This document shows positions 10,439 to 22,755 of a stretch of DNA of 64,000 nucleotides, piece after piece. Origin of the DNA: Nemertoderma westbladi (taxonomy: Eukaryota > Xenacoelomorpha > Nemertodermatida > Nemertodermatidae). The stretch is taken from NCBI GenBank assembly GCA_032718475.1, contig JAUCBJ010001582.1, positions 62,001 to 126,000 of the forward strand, read 5' to 3'. Made by a program: the position numbers and the translations under genes. The notes under the pieces were generated by a model, which ran no database searches, had not been told where the DNA came from, and saw only the letters and a list, made by a program, of their open reading frames with translations. The stretch's first letter is position 1; every line of letters starts with the position of its first letter.

Positions 10439-11424
10439 ATGCAGAGTTTACAGTTCTAATCCACTTCTCTACAATGAGCCTGATCCTGGAAGCAGAGTTT
10501 ACAGTTCTAATCCACTTCTCTACAATGAGCCTGATCCGGGATGCAGAGTTTACAGTTCTAATCCACTTCTCTACAATGAGTCTGATCCTGGATGCAGAGT
10601 TTACAGTTCTAATCCACTTCTCTACAATGAGCCTGATCCTGGATGCAGAGTTTACAGTTCTAATCCACTTCTCTACAATGAGCCTGATCCTGGATGCAGA
10701 GTTTACAGTTCTAATCCACTTCTCTACAATGAGCCTGATCCTGGATGCAGAGTTTACAGATCTTATCCACTTCTCTACAATGAGCCTGATCCGGGATGCA
10801 GAGTTTACAGTTCTAATCCACTTCTCTACAATGAGTCTGATCCTGGGTGCTGAGTTTACAGTTCTAATCCACTTCTCTACAATGAGCCTGATCCTGGATG
10901 CAGAGTTTACAGATCGAATCCACTTCTCTACAATGAGCCTGATCCTGGATGCAGAGTTTACAGTTATAATCCACTTCTCTACAATAAGCCTGATCCTGGA
11001 TGCAGAGTTTACAGTTCTAATCCACTTCTCTACAATGAGCCTGATCCTGGATGCAGAGTTTACAGATCTAATCCACTTCTCTACAATGAGCCTGATCCTG
11101 GATGCAGAGTTTTCAGTTCTAATCCACTTCTCTACAATGAGCCTGATCCTGGATGCAGAGTTTACATTTCTAATCCACTTCTCTACAATGAGCCTGATCC
11201 TGGATGCAGAGTTTACAGTTCTAATCCACTTCTCTACAATGAGCCTGATCCTGGATGCAGAGTTTACAGTTCTAATCCACTTCTCTACAATGAGCCTGAT
11301 CCTACAATGAGCCTGATCCTGGATGCAGAGTTTACAGTTCTAATCCACTTCTCTACAATGAGCCTGATCCTGGATGCAGAGTTTACAGTTCTAATCCACT
11401 TCTCTACAATGAGCCTGATCCTGG
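10439..11424. repeat. 51-bp minisatellite upstream of the TIA-1-like start codon
   Basis: About 19 copies of a 51-bp unit beginning GAGCCTGATCCTGGATGCAG. As 51 is a multiple of 3 and the unit has no stop in one + frame, the array leaves a 278-codon open frame repeating a 17-residue unit ('MSLILDAEFTVLIHFST'). One break at about 11292-11306 shifts the register. No initiation or splice context suggests expression. It sits 0.45 kb upstream of the TIA-1-like start, in the promoter or a 5' UTR intron. Confidence 0.95.
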
Positions 11425-11501
11425 CACTTGAAATTGTCCAAGTTACGCCACAAACGCCGCTGATTATCAATTGTGGATTGGCAGACAGACATATAGTCGT
11501 G

Positions 11502-11610
11502 ATATCTACAAGTAGCGCTAAGCGTCACATGGTTTCTAATATCTACAAGTAGCGCTAAGCGTCACATGGTTTCTAATATCTACAAGTAGCGCTAAGAGTC
11601 ACATGGTTTC
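11502..11610. repeat. Three tandem copies of a 37-bp unit
   Basis: Units at about 11503, 11540 and 11577 contain ATCTACAAGTAGCGCTAAGC and GTCACATGG. The core has a short dyad, AGCGCT. Confidence 0.9.
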
Positions 11611-13083
11611 ACTTCACTAATTAAACAATTTTGCATTCACTGTCCTGTCAGTCAGCAAACCACTAGAAAATTGTGATACTTTTTATAGTTGGTAGTAAGT
11701 CATATTATACATACTATGTAACTACAATTTTATCACCATTAAGTTGATGCATTGCTAAACAACTTCGGACACCATACATCTGTTTGACGCATTACGGGAT
11801 CAGGCAGTTCGTTAGAATCCCCTCTCCTTCCGATAGAAGATGAAACCAAAGCAGATCGGGATATACTATCTAATCTTATGGGTTGTCTGTCTCGTCTTCA
11901 TTTACCGCAATCACAAACGTTTTAGCCAAAAATGTTTAATTTATATCATCAACAAACTGCAGCGCGATGGTACTAACTAATGTTAAATTATCTTTTCAAA
12001 GTATGTGTGGTTGACTTTATGAATGTGTATGTGTTAATGTTAATCAGATACGCGGGGAACAGAACGCAATGAAAATGCGGGGAAATTCGAATAGGGGGAG
12101 AATAGGGGAAATTCGACGCAAATAACAGCTGATTACTCTCAAAAATAAAACTGTAACCTGTTCTATTGTGCTTAATTTGTTGTTTTGGTTAAAATAACGT
12201 GCCACTGTAACCTGCTTGCTCCTTTCCCTAAATTGAGAATTTAACATTGAGGCGGGATATTAATTCGCAAAGGCGGGTTTTGCGTCCAGTTCCCCCCCCC
12301 CCCCCCCCCCCCTGTCTCCCTTTAAATAGTTTTATAATTCAGTGACATGGACCCTAACAGAGATAATTTGACCTCCAAATGTTTATTGGGTGAGTGATAG
12401 TTATTATTTTCGTTTTAATTTTTTGGCTAGATTTTTTGTTTTTAGATTTTAGATTTTATTTTTTGTTTGAAAGTCCCCTGAATTATTAAGGAAACAGCTC
12501 CGGTCATGGCGCGGATACATATATGTACGGGAGGAACTCTACAAACAAAAGTTAGGCACGGGAGGAACTCTACAAACAAAAGTTAGGCATGGGAGGAACT
12601 CTACAAACAAAAGGTATGCATGGGAGGAACTATATAAGAACAAAATATAACTCCGAGTAAAAATATCCCAATTTGGATAAAGTGTGGGTGATAAGAGCGT
12701 TCAAAACTATTGCGCGAAGATAAAACACTTTATATTACATAAAAATTATGTTCCAGAATGTTTTGTACATAAATAGAGCCGAGCCGGGTAGTATCTAAAG
12801 GGGTTGGAAGCGAAAATAACACTAAATTACAGGACATGATGTATTCCAATGCTATACAAACATGATAAATCGACGATTTGTTTGAATAACTATATGGAAT
12901 AATTATTAATTCCTTGGGCCGGGCTTACTTTATTGTTGCCGTGACTAAAATATAATAATTATTTATCAGAAACGAAGAAAACAAGAGATGGCAAGCAAGA
13001 ATTGAAAGGGGATATTAATATCATATTATATTACACACACACATCCAACGGCCGGCCGGCCCCACAACGCAACACCCCCACTT
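11611..13083. other. Gene-free stretch with small repeats
   Basis: AT-rich. It holds a run of 21 C (12292-12312) and about 3.5 copies of a 31-bp unit containing GGGAGGAACTCTACAAACAA (12527-12640). No exon or RNA gene seen. Confidence 0.6.
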
Positions 13084-13175
13084 TCATTTCCTCTTCTCCG
13101 TTTCCGGCTCCCGTAGTACAAGATCAACCATAGAGTCATCAGTTCTACGATAACAGTGGCCGGTAAGTCTCATCC
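13084..13175 (-). mobile_element. Tiny LINE 3'-end remnant
   Basis: The minus strand reads 'MRLTGHCYRRTDDSMVDLVL' followed by 'REPETEKRK', matching the C-terminal segment of the RTE-like LINE also seen in fragment C ('LRFSGHCWRSKDEVIPDLLF'). About 90 bp survive. Confidence 0.6.
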
Positions 13176-15776
13176 ACAGGGCCTGCAGGGTGTTGCTGGG
13201 TTTTGGAAATTCTCGGCCGCTACCGAGATTGTAGTGACCGGTAATTATATACAAACATTCATTGTAAATATTAACAAAATAGTGGGAAGAGTTACGTATG
13301 TATCTATACATGTTTATTATAAGTAAAATTCTGCTGATTTTATTGAAAATGTTCTAGAATATCTTTATTTAATTTCAAATTAGTATTCTAGAACAATTAT
13401 AACTTTTGAATAATAGCCACTTTTTTCTCTGAAACAAAGGGAACTAGTGTAGATACATACGAAACTAGTGTAAGAAGATGTATAGCGAGTATAATAGTAC
13501 ATAAGGAACTGATAAACCTAAAACTTTACAGGAATGATGGGATGAATAATTGATAAAATATATTATTAGTTGAAGATACGAACACCGCGGACTGGACCTG
13601 AAATGCAACATCATTATAAAAGATAGCCAATATGCTCTGCTGTGTTTCCGGGTGGTTCTGTGATTTATTATAAATTAAGTTAATTTAATCATAAAGTAAG
13701 TTATTTATTATAAATAAAGTTATTATAACGTTATAAAATTGATATGTGTGATAAATAATAAATACATATTGAAATAAAATATAAGTCTCGAAGAAAAAGA
13801 AAAGTACTTCATGACATGATAAATAACAAGAAGGGTGATTGGTTTGGCAAATAATTTAAGACCTATAGACTATATAAAAATAATAATATAATATGGTATA
13901 GTCTTAAATAATAAGTTATATATTGTAGTGTGATATAAAGATAGGTAATATATAATATATATTAAAATTAGGGAATATTATAAATATATTTATGCGATAT
14001 ACCATATCATGGTGGCTCCTTGTAATGGGTACAGATAGTGGGAGGAAGTTGAGACATGCTAACAAACTAACAAACCACGCCTGTGAAGAAAAAAACACCA
14101 CCTTCTCTTAATAATTAACATAATTAAGCAACGAATTAATTACTATGACTGTCATATAAATATTTTATAAAATGTGATAAAAAAATATTGTGTTAAGTAT
14201 ATTAAAAGTGTATAATAAATATGTGTAATATATATTTATATACCTCACTACGGGTTATGAAAAGTAATAAAATACTGTATAGTAATTAATAAATAATATA
14301 ACGAAATTATACGTATAAATAATTCCAAATACTTAGGACTTACTGATGTTGTCTTTACAATATTAAAACAGGAAGGACACCACGGCAATGAATCTCTTGT
14401 AAGAAACGCTATAAACACAATATAGGTTGCATTTATTAATATCTTTAGATGTATGAGCTATATATATTACTAATAACAATTCAGTTTAGTTAATGATTTA
14501 TAGCCACCGGCAATATTAATTATGTGACACACATATGTACTGTACAGTGCACAGATCACACAGGAGTTAAACTACTTTACCCCAGCCTATGTATTAACTG
14601 TAGGCACGGTAAACAATAATAACTACCAGCTACAGCTAGTTGAACATAACTAGTGTTCGGGAACAACAACGCTTTATTTTTCTATGGAAACAATCTCGCC
14701 TGCAAACATATTTGAAATATAAGTATAATTGATTTGCTCGAGTAAAAACATCTGGTTGCGATAGTTGAGCTTGGGTTATATTTCTTGGTTAATTGTCTTT
14801 CCTTACACTACTGCGCGGTAGCAAAGACGAGTTGGAAGGCTCAGTTAGTCAATAATGTGTTACTAGAAAATAGCCTGATTAATTGCAGCCAGAACCGGAA
14901 GAGAAAGGGACTCCATTTTCCTGATGAATTACCTATGATGGTTGGATCGGATACGGGGGTGACCCCAGGCAGTATCAGTTGCCGAGCCTCGCATTAGGGT
15001 TGGACGTACCGATTAGCGTAATAGTTCGGTGCCTATAACGATAACTAGAAAATTAAAAGGCTTTAATTTATACCACTTTCTAAGGCCAATCCATTAGGGA
15101 TGGTGCCCGAGGAAGCACTAAATTACATAGGGTAGGTTCCGGTAATTATGCACAACATTTAGCTAATGGAAAACCATCGATAGGAGGAATATTGTGGTTG
15201 AGACCGCAGGGGTGGAGGTGAAGATATATAACCTTTCAATCCAACTGCACGCCACGTCATTTTGAGAAAAAGTATCTCTTTAATGTTGTTCTTAATTATA
15301 AACGGTTTTTTCCAATAGATATGAGCCTAAAAATAAATAAATAAAGCCCACCTATATTTCCAAGGTTGAAATATTTCAAGAAAATTAAAAAAACGTTTCA
15401 CTCGGTATATTTATGTATGTGAAACTGTATAAATATATTCTATGGAAACTGCTCAATTTATTGACAATATATTGTAATGTTTATGTCATTTGTGTTAGAA
15501 ACTAAGACGATGGGATATTTAGCGCCACCTAGCGGCGGAGCGTGAAATTGCACGACGCGAAAAACTGTCCCAATTAATTGAGAACATTCCATAACTCAGT
15601 CTGTGATAATATCGTCAAAATTAATGTACAGTGGTTCAATTGTTAAGCATAGACAAAGTTATATCGCCCCTCAATAGAATAGTACAATTTATTTCCACTG
15701 TAGCTGTTGCTGTGTGTCACGCAACACTTTGGATAGCAGCAACATGCTAGGCACTTACTACCGGAATAAGTCTCAG
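13176..15776. other. AT-rich gene-free stretch
   Basis: Very AT-rich, with no convincing coding, RNA or repeat structure. A 70-codon + frame (14785-14997) shows no recognisable motif. Confidence 0.5.
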
Positions 15777-15916
15777 GAATTCTTAGCCCGCGGGTATTCT
15801 TAGCCCGCAAAACAATAACGTTTATTGTTTTGGTTCCCCCAATATGCCTCTGAAATCTGCTCCTTTGCAAACTTGATCCTTTAATATTGCTAAGAATACC
15901 CGCGGGATAAGAATTC
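15777..15916. repeat. 140-bp foldback with 28-bp inverted arms
   Basis: The arm at 15777-15804 (containing TAGCCCGCGGGTATTCTTAG) is the reverse complement of 15889-15916 with one mismatch. The 84-bp loop holds a second near-palindrome, AACAATAACGTTTATTGTTT. The arms start and end with GAATTC. This looks like a MITE-type foldback or a recent inverted duplication. Confidence 0.8.
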
Positions 15917-16201
15917 ACCCAAACCCGGAATATGAGACATGAGCTTATAAATTCATTAGGAAATTTCCCCCGGCAAATGTATTATTATGATGAATGGCAA
16001 AATTAAGTGCGAATCCGAAAGGATTATCTTTACCACAAAATATGAGGGACACAGCAAAAAGCCAAGAACAACTACCAACCAACGCTGCAATAATCCGGTT
16101 TACTATACCGCAGCTGGGGAAGCCGCATCCTTTCATACAATGATGTCCGAATTTCGAATGTAAATTAAATACTCTAATACATCATCTCACGGAATAATGC
16201 G
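15917..16201. other. Unannotated sequence
   Basis: No recognisable feature. Short minus-strand frames here lack any family signature. Confidence 0.4.
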
Positions 16202-16690
16202 AGTAGTAGGGTCTTGATCCTCTCGGCGACAATTAGACCCAACTCATGACTCATCACTTAGGAATGTGACACCTAGAATGTCATTGGCGCCAGACTGTCT
16301 GGGTGACACCTCCCAATTAGGCTAATTAGACCCTAATTGACGGCTGTTATAAATTAATTAGTACATTTAAACCCTAATAGATGTCTTACGACTCCTATTT
16401 AGGGTTTAATTGATTATCCTAATTAATCAGACCGATTAGCACCCTGAAGGGGCGAGCCATGAGGCAAGATGTTTGAGACTTATTTAGATATATTATTACA
16501 TAATTTTGACCCCTCAGTCGGTATCTATTACAATATAGGCTATATATTTTAAGGAGTAGTAGAGTAGTCTGAAGTTCCCCAGTCTGCCGCTAGAGGGCGA
16601 AATGTCTCAAAGTGAAAACCTGATCTCATTTGATTGTATTTAATCCATTTAGGCTGAAACTTGGTAGGCATCTACTATGGCATTGGCTAT

Positions 16691-16925
16691 CTTCAGACTA
16701 TGCCTCACTGAGGCACAGACTATGCCTCACTGAGGCACAGACTATGCCTCACTGAGGAACTGAGGCACATACTATGCCTCACTGAGGCACAGACTATGCC
16801 TCACCGAGGCACAGACTATGCCTCACTGAGGCAGGCTATGCCTCACTGAGGCACTGAGGCAAGACTAAGCCTCACTGAGGCATTGAGGTACAGACTATGC
16901 CTCACTAAGGCACTGAGGCTCATAT
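16691..16925. repeat. About 20-22-bp tandem repeat with near-palindromic core
   Basis: Around ten copies of ACTATGCCTCACTGAGGCAC. The core GCCTCACTGAGGC can fold on itself, so a transcript would form a run of short hairpins. Lies inside the long inverted-repeat element. Confidence 0.9.
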
Positions 16926-16954
16926 TAAGGGTCTAAGGCCTTCAAGCTGATCAT

Positions 16955-17110
16955 TTGCTTAGTATTCTAATTAGAAGGTCGTGAGTTCGAACCCTAGAAG
17001 AGCATCCTTCTTTTTCCTAGCTCTTGGCTGACTCTAGTGTACACTAGCTTTGACTCTCCCAGCTATAGTGATAGTATGCAACCTTGGGAGTTAATGCGCT
17101 GTTTTATGAG
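16955..17110 (+). mobile_element. tRNA-derived SINE copy
   Basis: A pol III B-box-like GAGTTCGAACCC within GGTCGTGAGTTCGAACCCTA is followed about 80 bp later by CAACCTTGGGAGTTAATG. The same pair of motifs occurs at 24545-24700, which defines a SINE family with a tRNA head and a shared central domain. The open frame 17037-17312 is probably incidental. Confidence 0.6.
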
Positions 17111-17490
17111 TAAAGGCCAAGAGATTAGACTTCAGGTTGCCTCTGTTTGTTCACTCTTCTCAACTTTACAAAAGAGTTTGCAAGCGCAGGTTCAAATCCA
17201 ACTAAAGCTCTATATATTTTGCACTGAAGTGGAATACATTAGATGCTGGGTGAATCTGGTTTGCGAGGGATATTTGAATGGTGAGTATAACTATCCTTGG
17301 GAGTCAGTGTGATGTTATCTCACCATGGATGGGCTTTACAACTGAAACGAAAAACGGGAAAAGAAATTAAGTGTGTACTCGCATCTTCTCCCATTGGCTG
17401 CCTAACTTTCCTCCCTCGAGCCCTGATTGGCTGCCTAACTCACCCTCGAGCTCTGATTGGATAATCCATTCTAGCCTCCCTCTATAATAG

Positions 17491-17504
17491 CCCCCCCCCC
17501 CCCC
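17491..17504. repeat. C14 homopolymer
   Basis: Uninterrupted C run a short way upstream of the zinc-finger/acidic ORF, in its likely promoter region. TATAATAG lies just before it. Confidence 0.9.
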
Positions 17505-17639
17505 GCTCACCGCATTCCCATTCATTCTCTAATTTTTATTTTTAAAAGTTTTATTTATTTTCATAAAAGTTTTATTTATTTAAAATTTTGTAAAATCATT
17601 TAGCGAAAATTCAATACTATCAACTGACATTGCTATATA

Positions 17640-18167
17640 ATGCGACATGAAAGTTGTTTGGTTTGTAATAAAGAAATGAGACAAGACAATCTATCTCGTC
17701 ATATGGAAACACATGAAAAGGATAATCTAATGGATCCGTTACCAAAGAAATCTAAAAAATCCGAAGATATTTTTAGTGAAGATGAAAAGAAAAAAAGAGA
17801 TGAGCGTGATATACTAAAGATAAAACAGACAATGGAAATTAAATTTCATAAAGTTATGAATATTTTGAAAGGGATACAAAAACAGTTACCTTTAGAAAAT
17901 GAAGAAAATTTGAGTGAGAAAGATGAAGAAGAAGAGGACGATGAGTTGGAGAATGAAAATAGTGAGGGTCAGGATGAAGTTGAAGAGAGCGAGGTTGAGA
18001 ACAAAGAAAGTGAAAGTCATGAAGAGGACGAAGAAAGTGAAGGTCAGGAAGAGGGTGAAGAAAGCGAAGATCAGGAAGGGGATGAAGAAAGTGAAGAACA
18101 GGAAGGGGATGAAGAAAGTGAAGAACAGGAAGAGGATGAAGAAAGTAAAGAAGAGGAAAGAGAATGA
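17640..18167 (+). CDS. C2H2 zinc-finger protein with Glu-rich tail, inside an inverted-repeat element
   Basis: 175 codons from ATG at 17640. Residues 7-26 form a single zinc finger, CLVCNKEMRQDNLSRHMETH (C-x2-C-x11-H-x3-H). A basic patch follows ('PKKSKK'), then a helix-prone stretch, then a long acidic tail repeating E-E-S-E-x-Q-E. The acidic pattern continues in another frame after the stop, to 18369, ending 'NKLWKIIKYLKENEENKA', so a small indel near 18165 has probably split one longer protein. The last codons of that continuation fall inside the right terminal inverted repeat. A DNA-binding role is plausible from the finger. I recognise no close family. It is the only gene of the element. 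Confidence 0.6.
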   Translation: MRHESCLVCNKEMRQDNLSRHMETHEKDNLMDPLPKKSKKSEDIFSEDEKKKRDERDILKIKQTMEIKFHKVMNILKGIQKQLPLENEENLSEKDEEEEDDELENENSEGQDEVEESEVENKESESHEEDEESEGQEEGEESEDQEGDEESEEQEGDEESEEQEEDEESKEEERE

Positions 18168-18369
18168 AGGAAGTGAAGGTGGGGAAGAGGATGAAGAAAG
18201 TGAAGATCAGGAAAGTGAAGAAGAGGATGAAAATGATGATAATGAGGAAATATTGAGACAATTACTCGGAAATAAGAATAAATTGTGGAAAATTATTAAA
18301 TATTTGAAGGAAAATGAAGAAAATAAAGCGGCAGACTGGGGAACTTCAGACTACTCTGTGACTCCATAA
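18168..18369 (+). pseudogene. Out-of-frame continuation of the zinc-finger/acidic protein
   Basis: This frame carries on the acidic repeat ('EEDEESEDQESEEEDEND') and a compact helical end ('EEILRQLLGNKNKLWKIIKY'), stopping at 18369. The change of frame at about 18165 implies an indel, or an assembly error in a purine-only repeat. Confidence 0.5.
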
Positions 18370-18473
18370 AAGATATAGCATATATTGTAGTAGATACCGA
18401 CTGGGGGGTCAAAATTAAGTAATAATATATCTAAATAAGTCTCAAACATCTTGCCTCATGGCTCGCCCCTCAG

Positions 18474-19036
18474 AACTCTTAAAGGAAAACTGGTAAACGA
18501 GATTTGTTAATTACGCATACTTAAGACTTAAGTAATTAATTATATAGTAGGTTAGATCGTTTTGAGAATAGGACCATTGGAAACAGAGCCCTCGAAAACC
18601 TCAGTACAAAGAAAATTAATAAAGATTAACAAGATATAGCTTGTTATAATAAAACATAAATTATTATACAGTAGAACAATTAGGGTTGTAAATAAAAACA
18701 AATTAAATAAATTGAAGATAAACTGTATATAACTTATGTATTAAAAGAGGGCCCTATTTAATTATACAGTATACTGAAAATGGTTAGCGATACCATAATT
18801 AGATTATCGATAGGGATGCGGCTTCCTTAAATGAGGCAATCCTGACGCCTACAATCCCGACTACTCAGGTTGCAATTGAATGGTTTTAAATCTAAAAACT
18901 ATTTATTGGTAATTCTAAAACTATAAATCAATTAAATAAATAAAAGTAATACAATTAAATAAATGAGGTGTCACTTATGATACCCTCTTGGTCCTCTAGG
19001 CGATGGTTAGACAACACTCATGACTCATTGGGTGTT
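18474..19036. other. Right-side insertion of the inverted-repeat element
   Basis: This stretch has no counterpart on the left side. It is AT-rich and includes the inner end of the MITE-like unit (about 18990-19036). Confidence 0.5.
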
Positions 19037-19425
19037 AGGGTGCTAATCGGTCTAATTAATTAGGATAATCAATTAAACCCTAAATAGGAGTCATAAGACA
19101 TCTAATAGGGTTTAAATGTACTAATTAATTGCTGATATCCGTCAATTAGGGTCTAATTAGCCTAATTGGGAGGTGTCACCCAGACAGTCCAGCGTCAATG
19201 ACACCCTAGGTGTCACATTCCTAAGCGATGAGTCATGAGTTGGGTTTAAGTGTCGCTGAGAGGATCAAAACCCTACTACTACTGCGGTATAGTGTTATAT
19301 GTTTTTTTTACATTTTATACTATAAAATTTTGTTTATGACGAATATCTACGCACTATTATTATTACATACTGTGTATTATAATATTACACCGTGTCCTGG
19401 AATATAGTGTCGTAGTTCAGTGACA

Positions 19426-19449
19426 CCCCCCCCCCCCCCCCCCCCCCCC
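19426..19449. repeat. C24 homopolymer
   Basis: Uninterrupted run of 24 C, the longest in the window. Confidence 0.95.
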
Positions 19450-19708
19450 TGCCCCCAACTATTTCTACAAATATAAATGAGATTGCATGAAATTTGAAAC
19501 AGAGATAGTTTCCCCTCCCTCCTCCTTGTTGGGAGAGCCAGAATTTCTATTTTCGCTTTCAATCTTTCGCTACAAGCGTTTAAAAAAAGTTTCCCCGTCG
19601 ATATTGCACCAGTCGTACTGCAATTATTCTTTAACGTTATAGTGATTTGTAGCACTGGAAAGCTGACTGTGTGCAAGAATTCCAAACTTTTTATGTTAAA
19701 ATATATAT

Positions 19709-20482
19709 ACGGCCAAAGTCGCAAAAACAGGCAGGAGCCTATACGGTCAAAGTCACAAAAACAGGCAGCCTATACGGTCAAAGTCACAAAAACAGGCAGC
19801 CTATACGGTCAAAAGTCACAAAAACAGGCAGCCTATACGGTCAAAGTCACAAAAACAGGCAGCCTATACGGTCAAAGTCACAAAAACAGGCAGCCTAGCC
19901 TATACGGTCAAAGTCACAAAAACAGGCAGCCTATACGGTCAAAGTCGCAAAAACAGGCAGCCTATACAGTCAAAGTCACAAAAACAGGCAGCCTATACGG
20001 TCAAAGTCGCAAAAACAGGCAGCCTATACGGTCAAAGTCGCAAAAACAGGCAGCCTATACGGTCAAAGTCACAAAAACAGGCAGCCAATACGGTCAAAGT
20101 CGCAAAAACAGGCAGCCTATATGGTCAAAGTCACAAAAACAGGCAGCCAATACGGTCAAAGTCGCAAAAACAGGCAGCCTATACGGTCAAAGTCGCAAAA
20201 ACAGGCAGCCTATACGGTCAAAGTCACAAAAACAGGCAGCATATACGGTCAAAGTCGCAAAAACAGGCAGCCTATACAGTCAAAGTCACAAAAACAGGCA
20301 GCCTATACGGTCAAAGTCGCAAAAACAGGCAGCCTATACGGTCAAAGTCGCAAAAACAGGCAGCCTATACGGTCAAAGTCACAAAAACAGGCAGCAATAC
20401 GGTCAAAGTCGCAAAAACAGGCACCCTATACGGTTAAAGTCACAAAAACAGGTAGCCATAAGGTCAAAGTCGCAAAAACAGT
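19709..20482. repeat. 31-bp minisatellite
   Basis: About 25 copies of a 31-bp unit containing CGGTCAAAGTCGCAAAAACA and GGCAGCCTATA, with an A/G alternation in GTC(A/G)CAAAA. Three units make 93 nt, so a + frame stays open for 325 codons with a 31-residue period. I treat that ORF as a repeat artefact. Confidence 0.95.
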
Positions 20483-21463
20483 GTCCACGTTGTACAATAT
20501 TACAATTCATTTCAGCCCTTGGCGATTCTCAACGGGCCTCGTTTCCAGAGCGATGTAGAAAGCATAATGGACAGGACAGGTGGATGAACTTTGTAGCTCT
20601 CCACAACATCACGAGATAGTTTAATAAATAAATTAATACAATGAAATAAATAAAGCGCACCTACTTCATCTCCAAGTACTCCGTAAGGCACAAAGAATAG
20701 TTCCGGGTTTAATCAGGAGCCGGTAATTTACTTACATCACAATTTTACAAGGTTTATTAATAATATAGAGGCAATGTCCCTGCTGCATTGTTTGGATGTT
20801 GTGTTTATTATATTCAGGTTGGATGCAGAAAAATAAATTGACTGTGAATCTCGTAAAGTGCATAGCCGATCAGCAGCACCACCACCGGGTAGCTAGCCGA
20901 TTTCATCAACTCGCTCCCCAGCCTACACCGGCTAACTGGTGCACTTCATATTGCCTACACTCGCTGCGTAAACTAGTTATATGTTTCGACTCTTAAGTAA
21001 TGGAAACCTGCACTGGGCCTCATTGCGGAAGAAAGTAGCACTTTCTTCCCGCCATAAGGGAATATTCCTTTGCGAGATGCAGATCCACTAACTAGCGGTA
21101 CCTGGGGGGATTTAGATAGCTCCACTCCTCAGAAATATCATCCCATGCTGATCGCATCTAATTCGATCGACAATGGGAATGGTTTATCAGAAAATTAAAT
21201 TTAATATTAAATTTATCATGTTTTAAATAACGAATGTTTATCACTTTTATTGTACAGGTAGTTAATATTTTATTTATTTCACGTGCTGCGCAAAGGCCGC
21301 ACTTTTGTTTATTATATGTACCAGAGTAGGTAAACATCGGACAGCTATTACATATACTTATTAATATTACTTGGTTCTCCCTCCGGATCGTGTAATAACA
21401 TGGCGCAGTGTGTAGAATAATCCTAAACTGTAGTAAATTTTCCTCTAGCAGATAATTACATAT
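20483..21463. other. Gene-free stretch
   Basis: No exon, RNA or repeat signal that I can support. Short open frames on both strands lack family signatures. Confidence 0.5.
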
Positions 21464-22755
21464 TGCATGCACCCTACATAATTACATATTAGATGCACCA
21501 TACATAATTACATATTGCATGCACCAGCACCATACATAATTACATGTTGCATGCACCATACATAATTATATATTGCATGCACCATACATAATTACATATT
21601 GCATGCACCATACATAATTGCATATTAGATGAACCATACATAATTACATATTGCATGCACCATACATAATTACATATTACATGCACCATACATAATTACA
21701 TATTGCATGCACCATACATAATTGCATATTAGATGAACCATACATAATTACATATTGCATGCACCATACATAATTACATATTACATGCAACATACATAAT
21801 TACATATTAGATGCACCATACATAATTACATATTACATGCACCAGCACCATACATAATTACATGTTGCATGCACCATACATAATTATATATTGCATGCAC
21901 CATACATAATTACATATTGCATGCACCATACATAATTGCATATTAGATGAACCATACATAATTACATATTGCATGCACCATACATAATTACATATTACAT
22001 GCACCATACATAATTACATATTGCATGCACCATACATAATTACATATTTCATGCACCATACATAATTACATATTGCATGCACCATACATAATTACATATT
22101 GCATGCACCATACATAATTGCATATTAGATGAACCATACATAATTACATATTGCATGCACCATACATAATTACATATTTCATGCACCATACATAATTACA
22201 TATTGCATGTACCATACATAATTACATATTGCATGCACCATACATAATTACATATTAGATGCACCATACATAATTACATATTGCATGCACCATACATAAT
22301 TACATATTGCACGCACCATACATAATTACATATTGCATGCACCATACATAATTACATATTGCATGCACCATACATAATTACATATTGCATGCACCATACA
22401 TAATTACATATTGCATGCACCATACATAATTGCATATTAGATGAACCATACATAATTACATATTGCATGCACCATACATAATTACATATTTCATGCACCA
22501 TACATAATTACATATTGCATGTACCATACATAATTACATATTGCATGCACCATACATAATTACATATTAGATGCACCATACATAATTACATATCTCATGC
22601 ACCATACATACTTACATATTCCATGCACCATACATAATTACATATTGCATGCACCATACATAATTACATATTAGATGCACCATACATAATTACATATTAG
22701 ATGCACCATACATAATTACATATTAGATACACCATACATAATTACATATTGCAAG
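21464..22755. repeat. 26-bp minisatellite with higher-order structure
   Basis: About 50 copies of a 26-bp unit reading CATACATAATTACATATTGC then ATGCAC. Variants (ATTAGATG, TTACATG, TTTCATG, GCATATTAGATGAACC) recur in the same order, for example around 21600-21740, 21910-22030 and 22100-22210. This indicates amplification of multi-unit blocks as well as single units. Confidence 0.95.

Larger units (their letters stand above)
16202..19280. mobile_element. 3.1-kb inverted-repeat structure (long-TIR DNA element with nested MITE-like ends)
   Basis: Two inverted blocks pair. Outer: 16202-16445 with 19037-19280 (244 bp each). Inner: about 16444-16590 with 18328-18473 (about 145 bp). The inner arms begin CTGA(A)GGGGCGAGCCATGAGG and would be the termini of a 2.0-kb element. 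The right side has an extra ~560 bp between inner and outer blocks. Within it, 18990-19270 has its own imperfect inverted ends around CAACTCATGACTCAT, so a MITE-like insertion flanks the core. The core contains a C2H2/acidic ORF. No transposase motif is visible and no clear target duplication was found. Confidence 0.75.

Noticed and set aside
10474-11310. 278-codon ORF with a 17-residue repeat
   Set aside because: It follows from a 51-bp tandem unit without stops; no start, splice or promoter context. Kept only as a low-interest finding.
17037-17312. 91-codon ORF beside the SINE
   Set aside because: Overlaps the SINE core and has no protein signature.
19642-20619. 325-codon ORF over the 31-bp array
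   Set aside because: Open only because three units make 93 nt; the same array is open in more than one frame.
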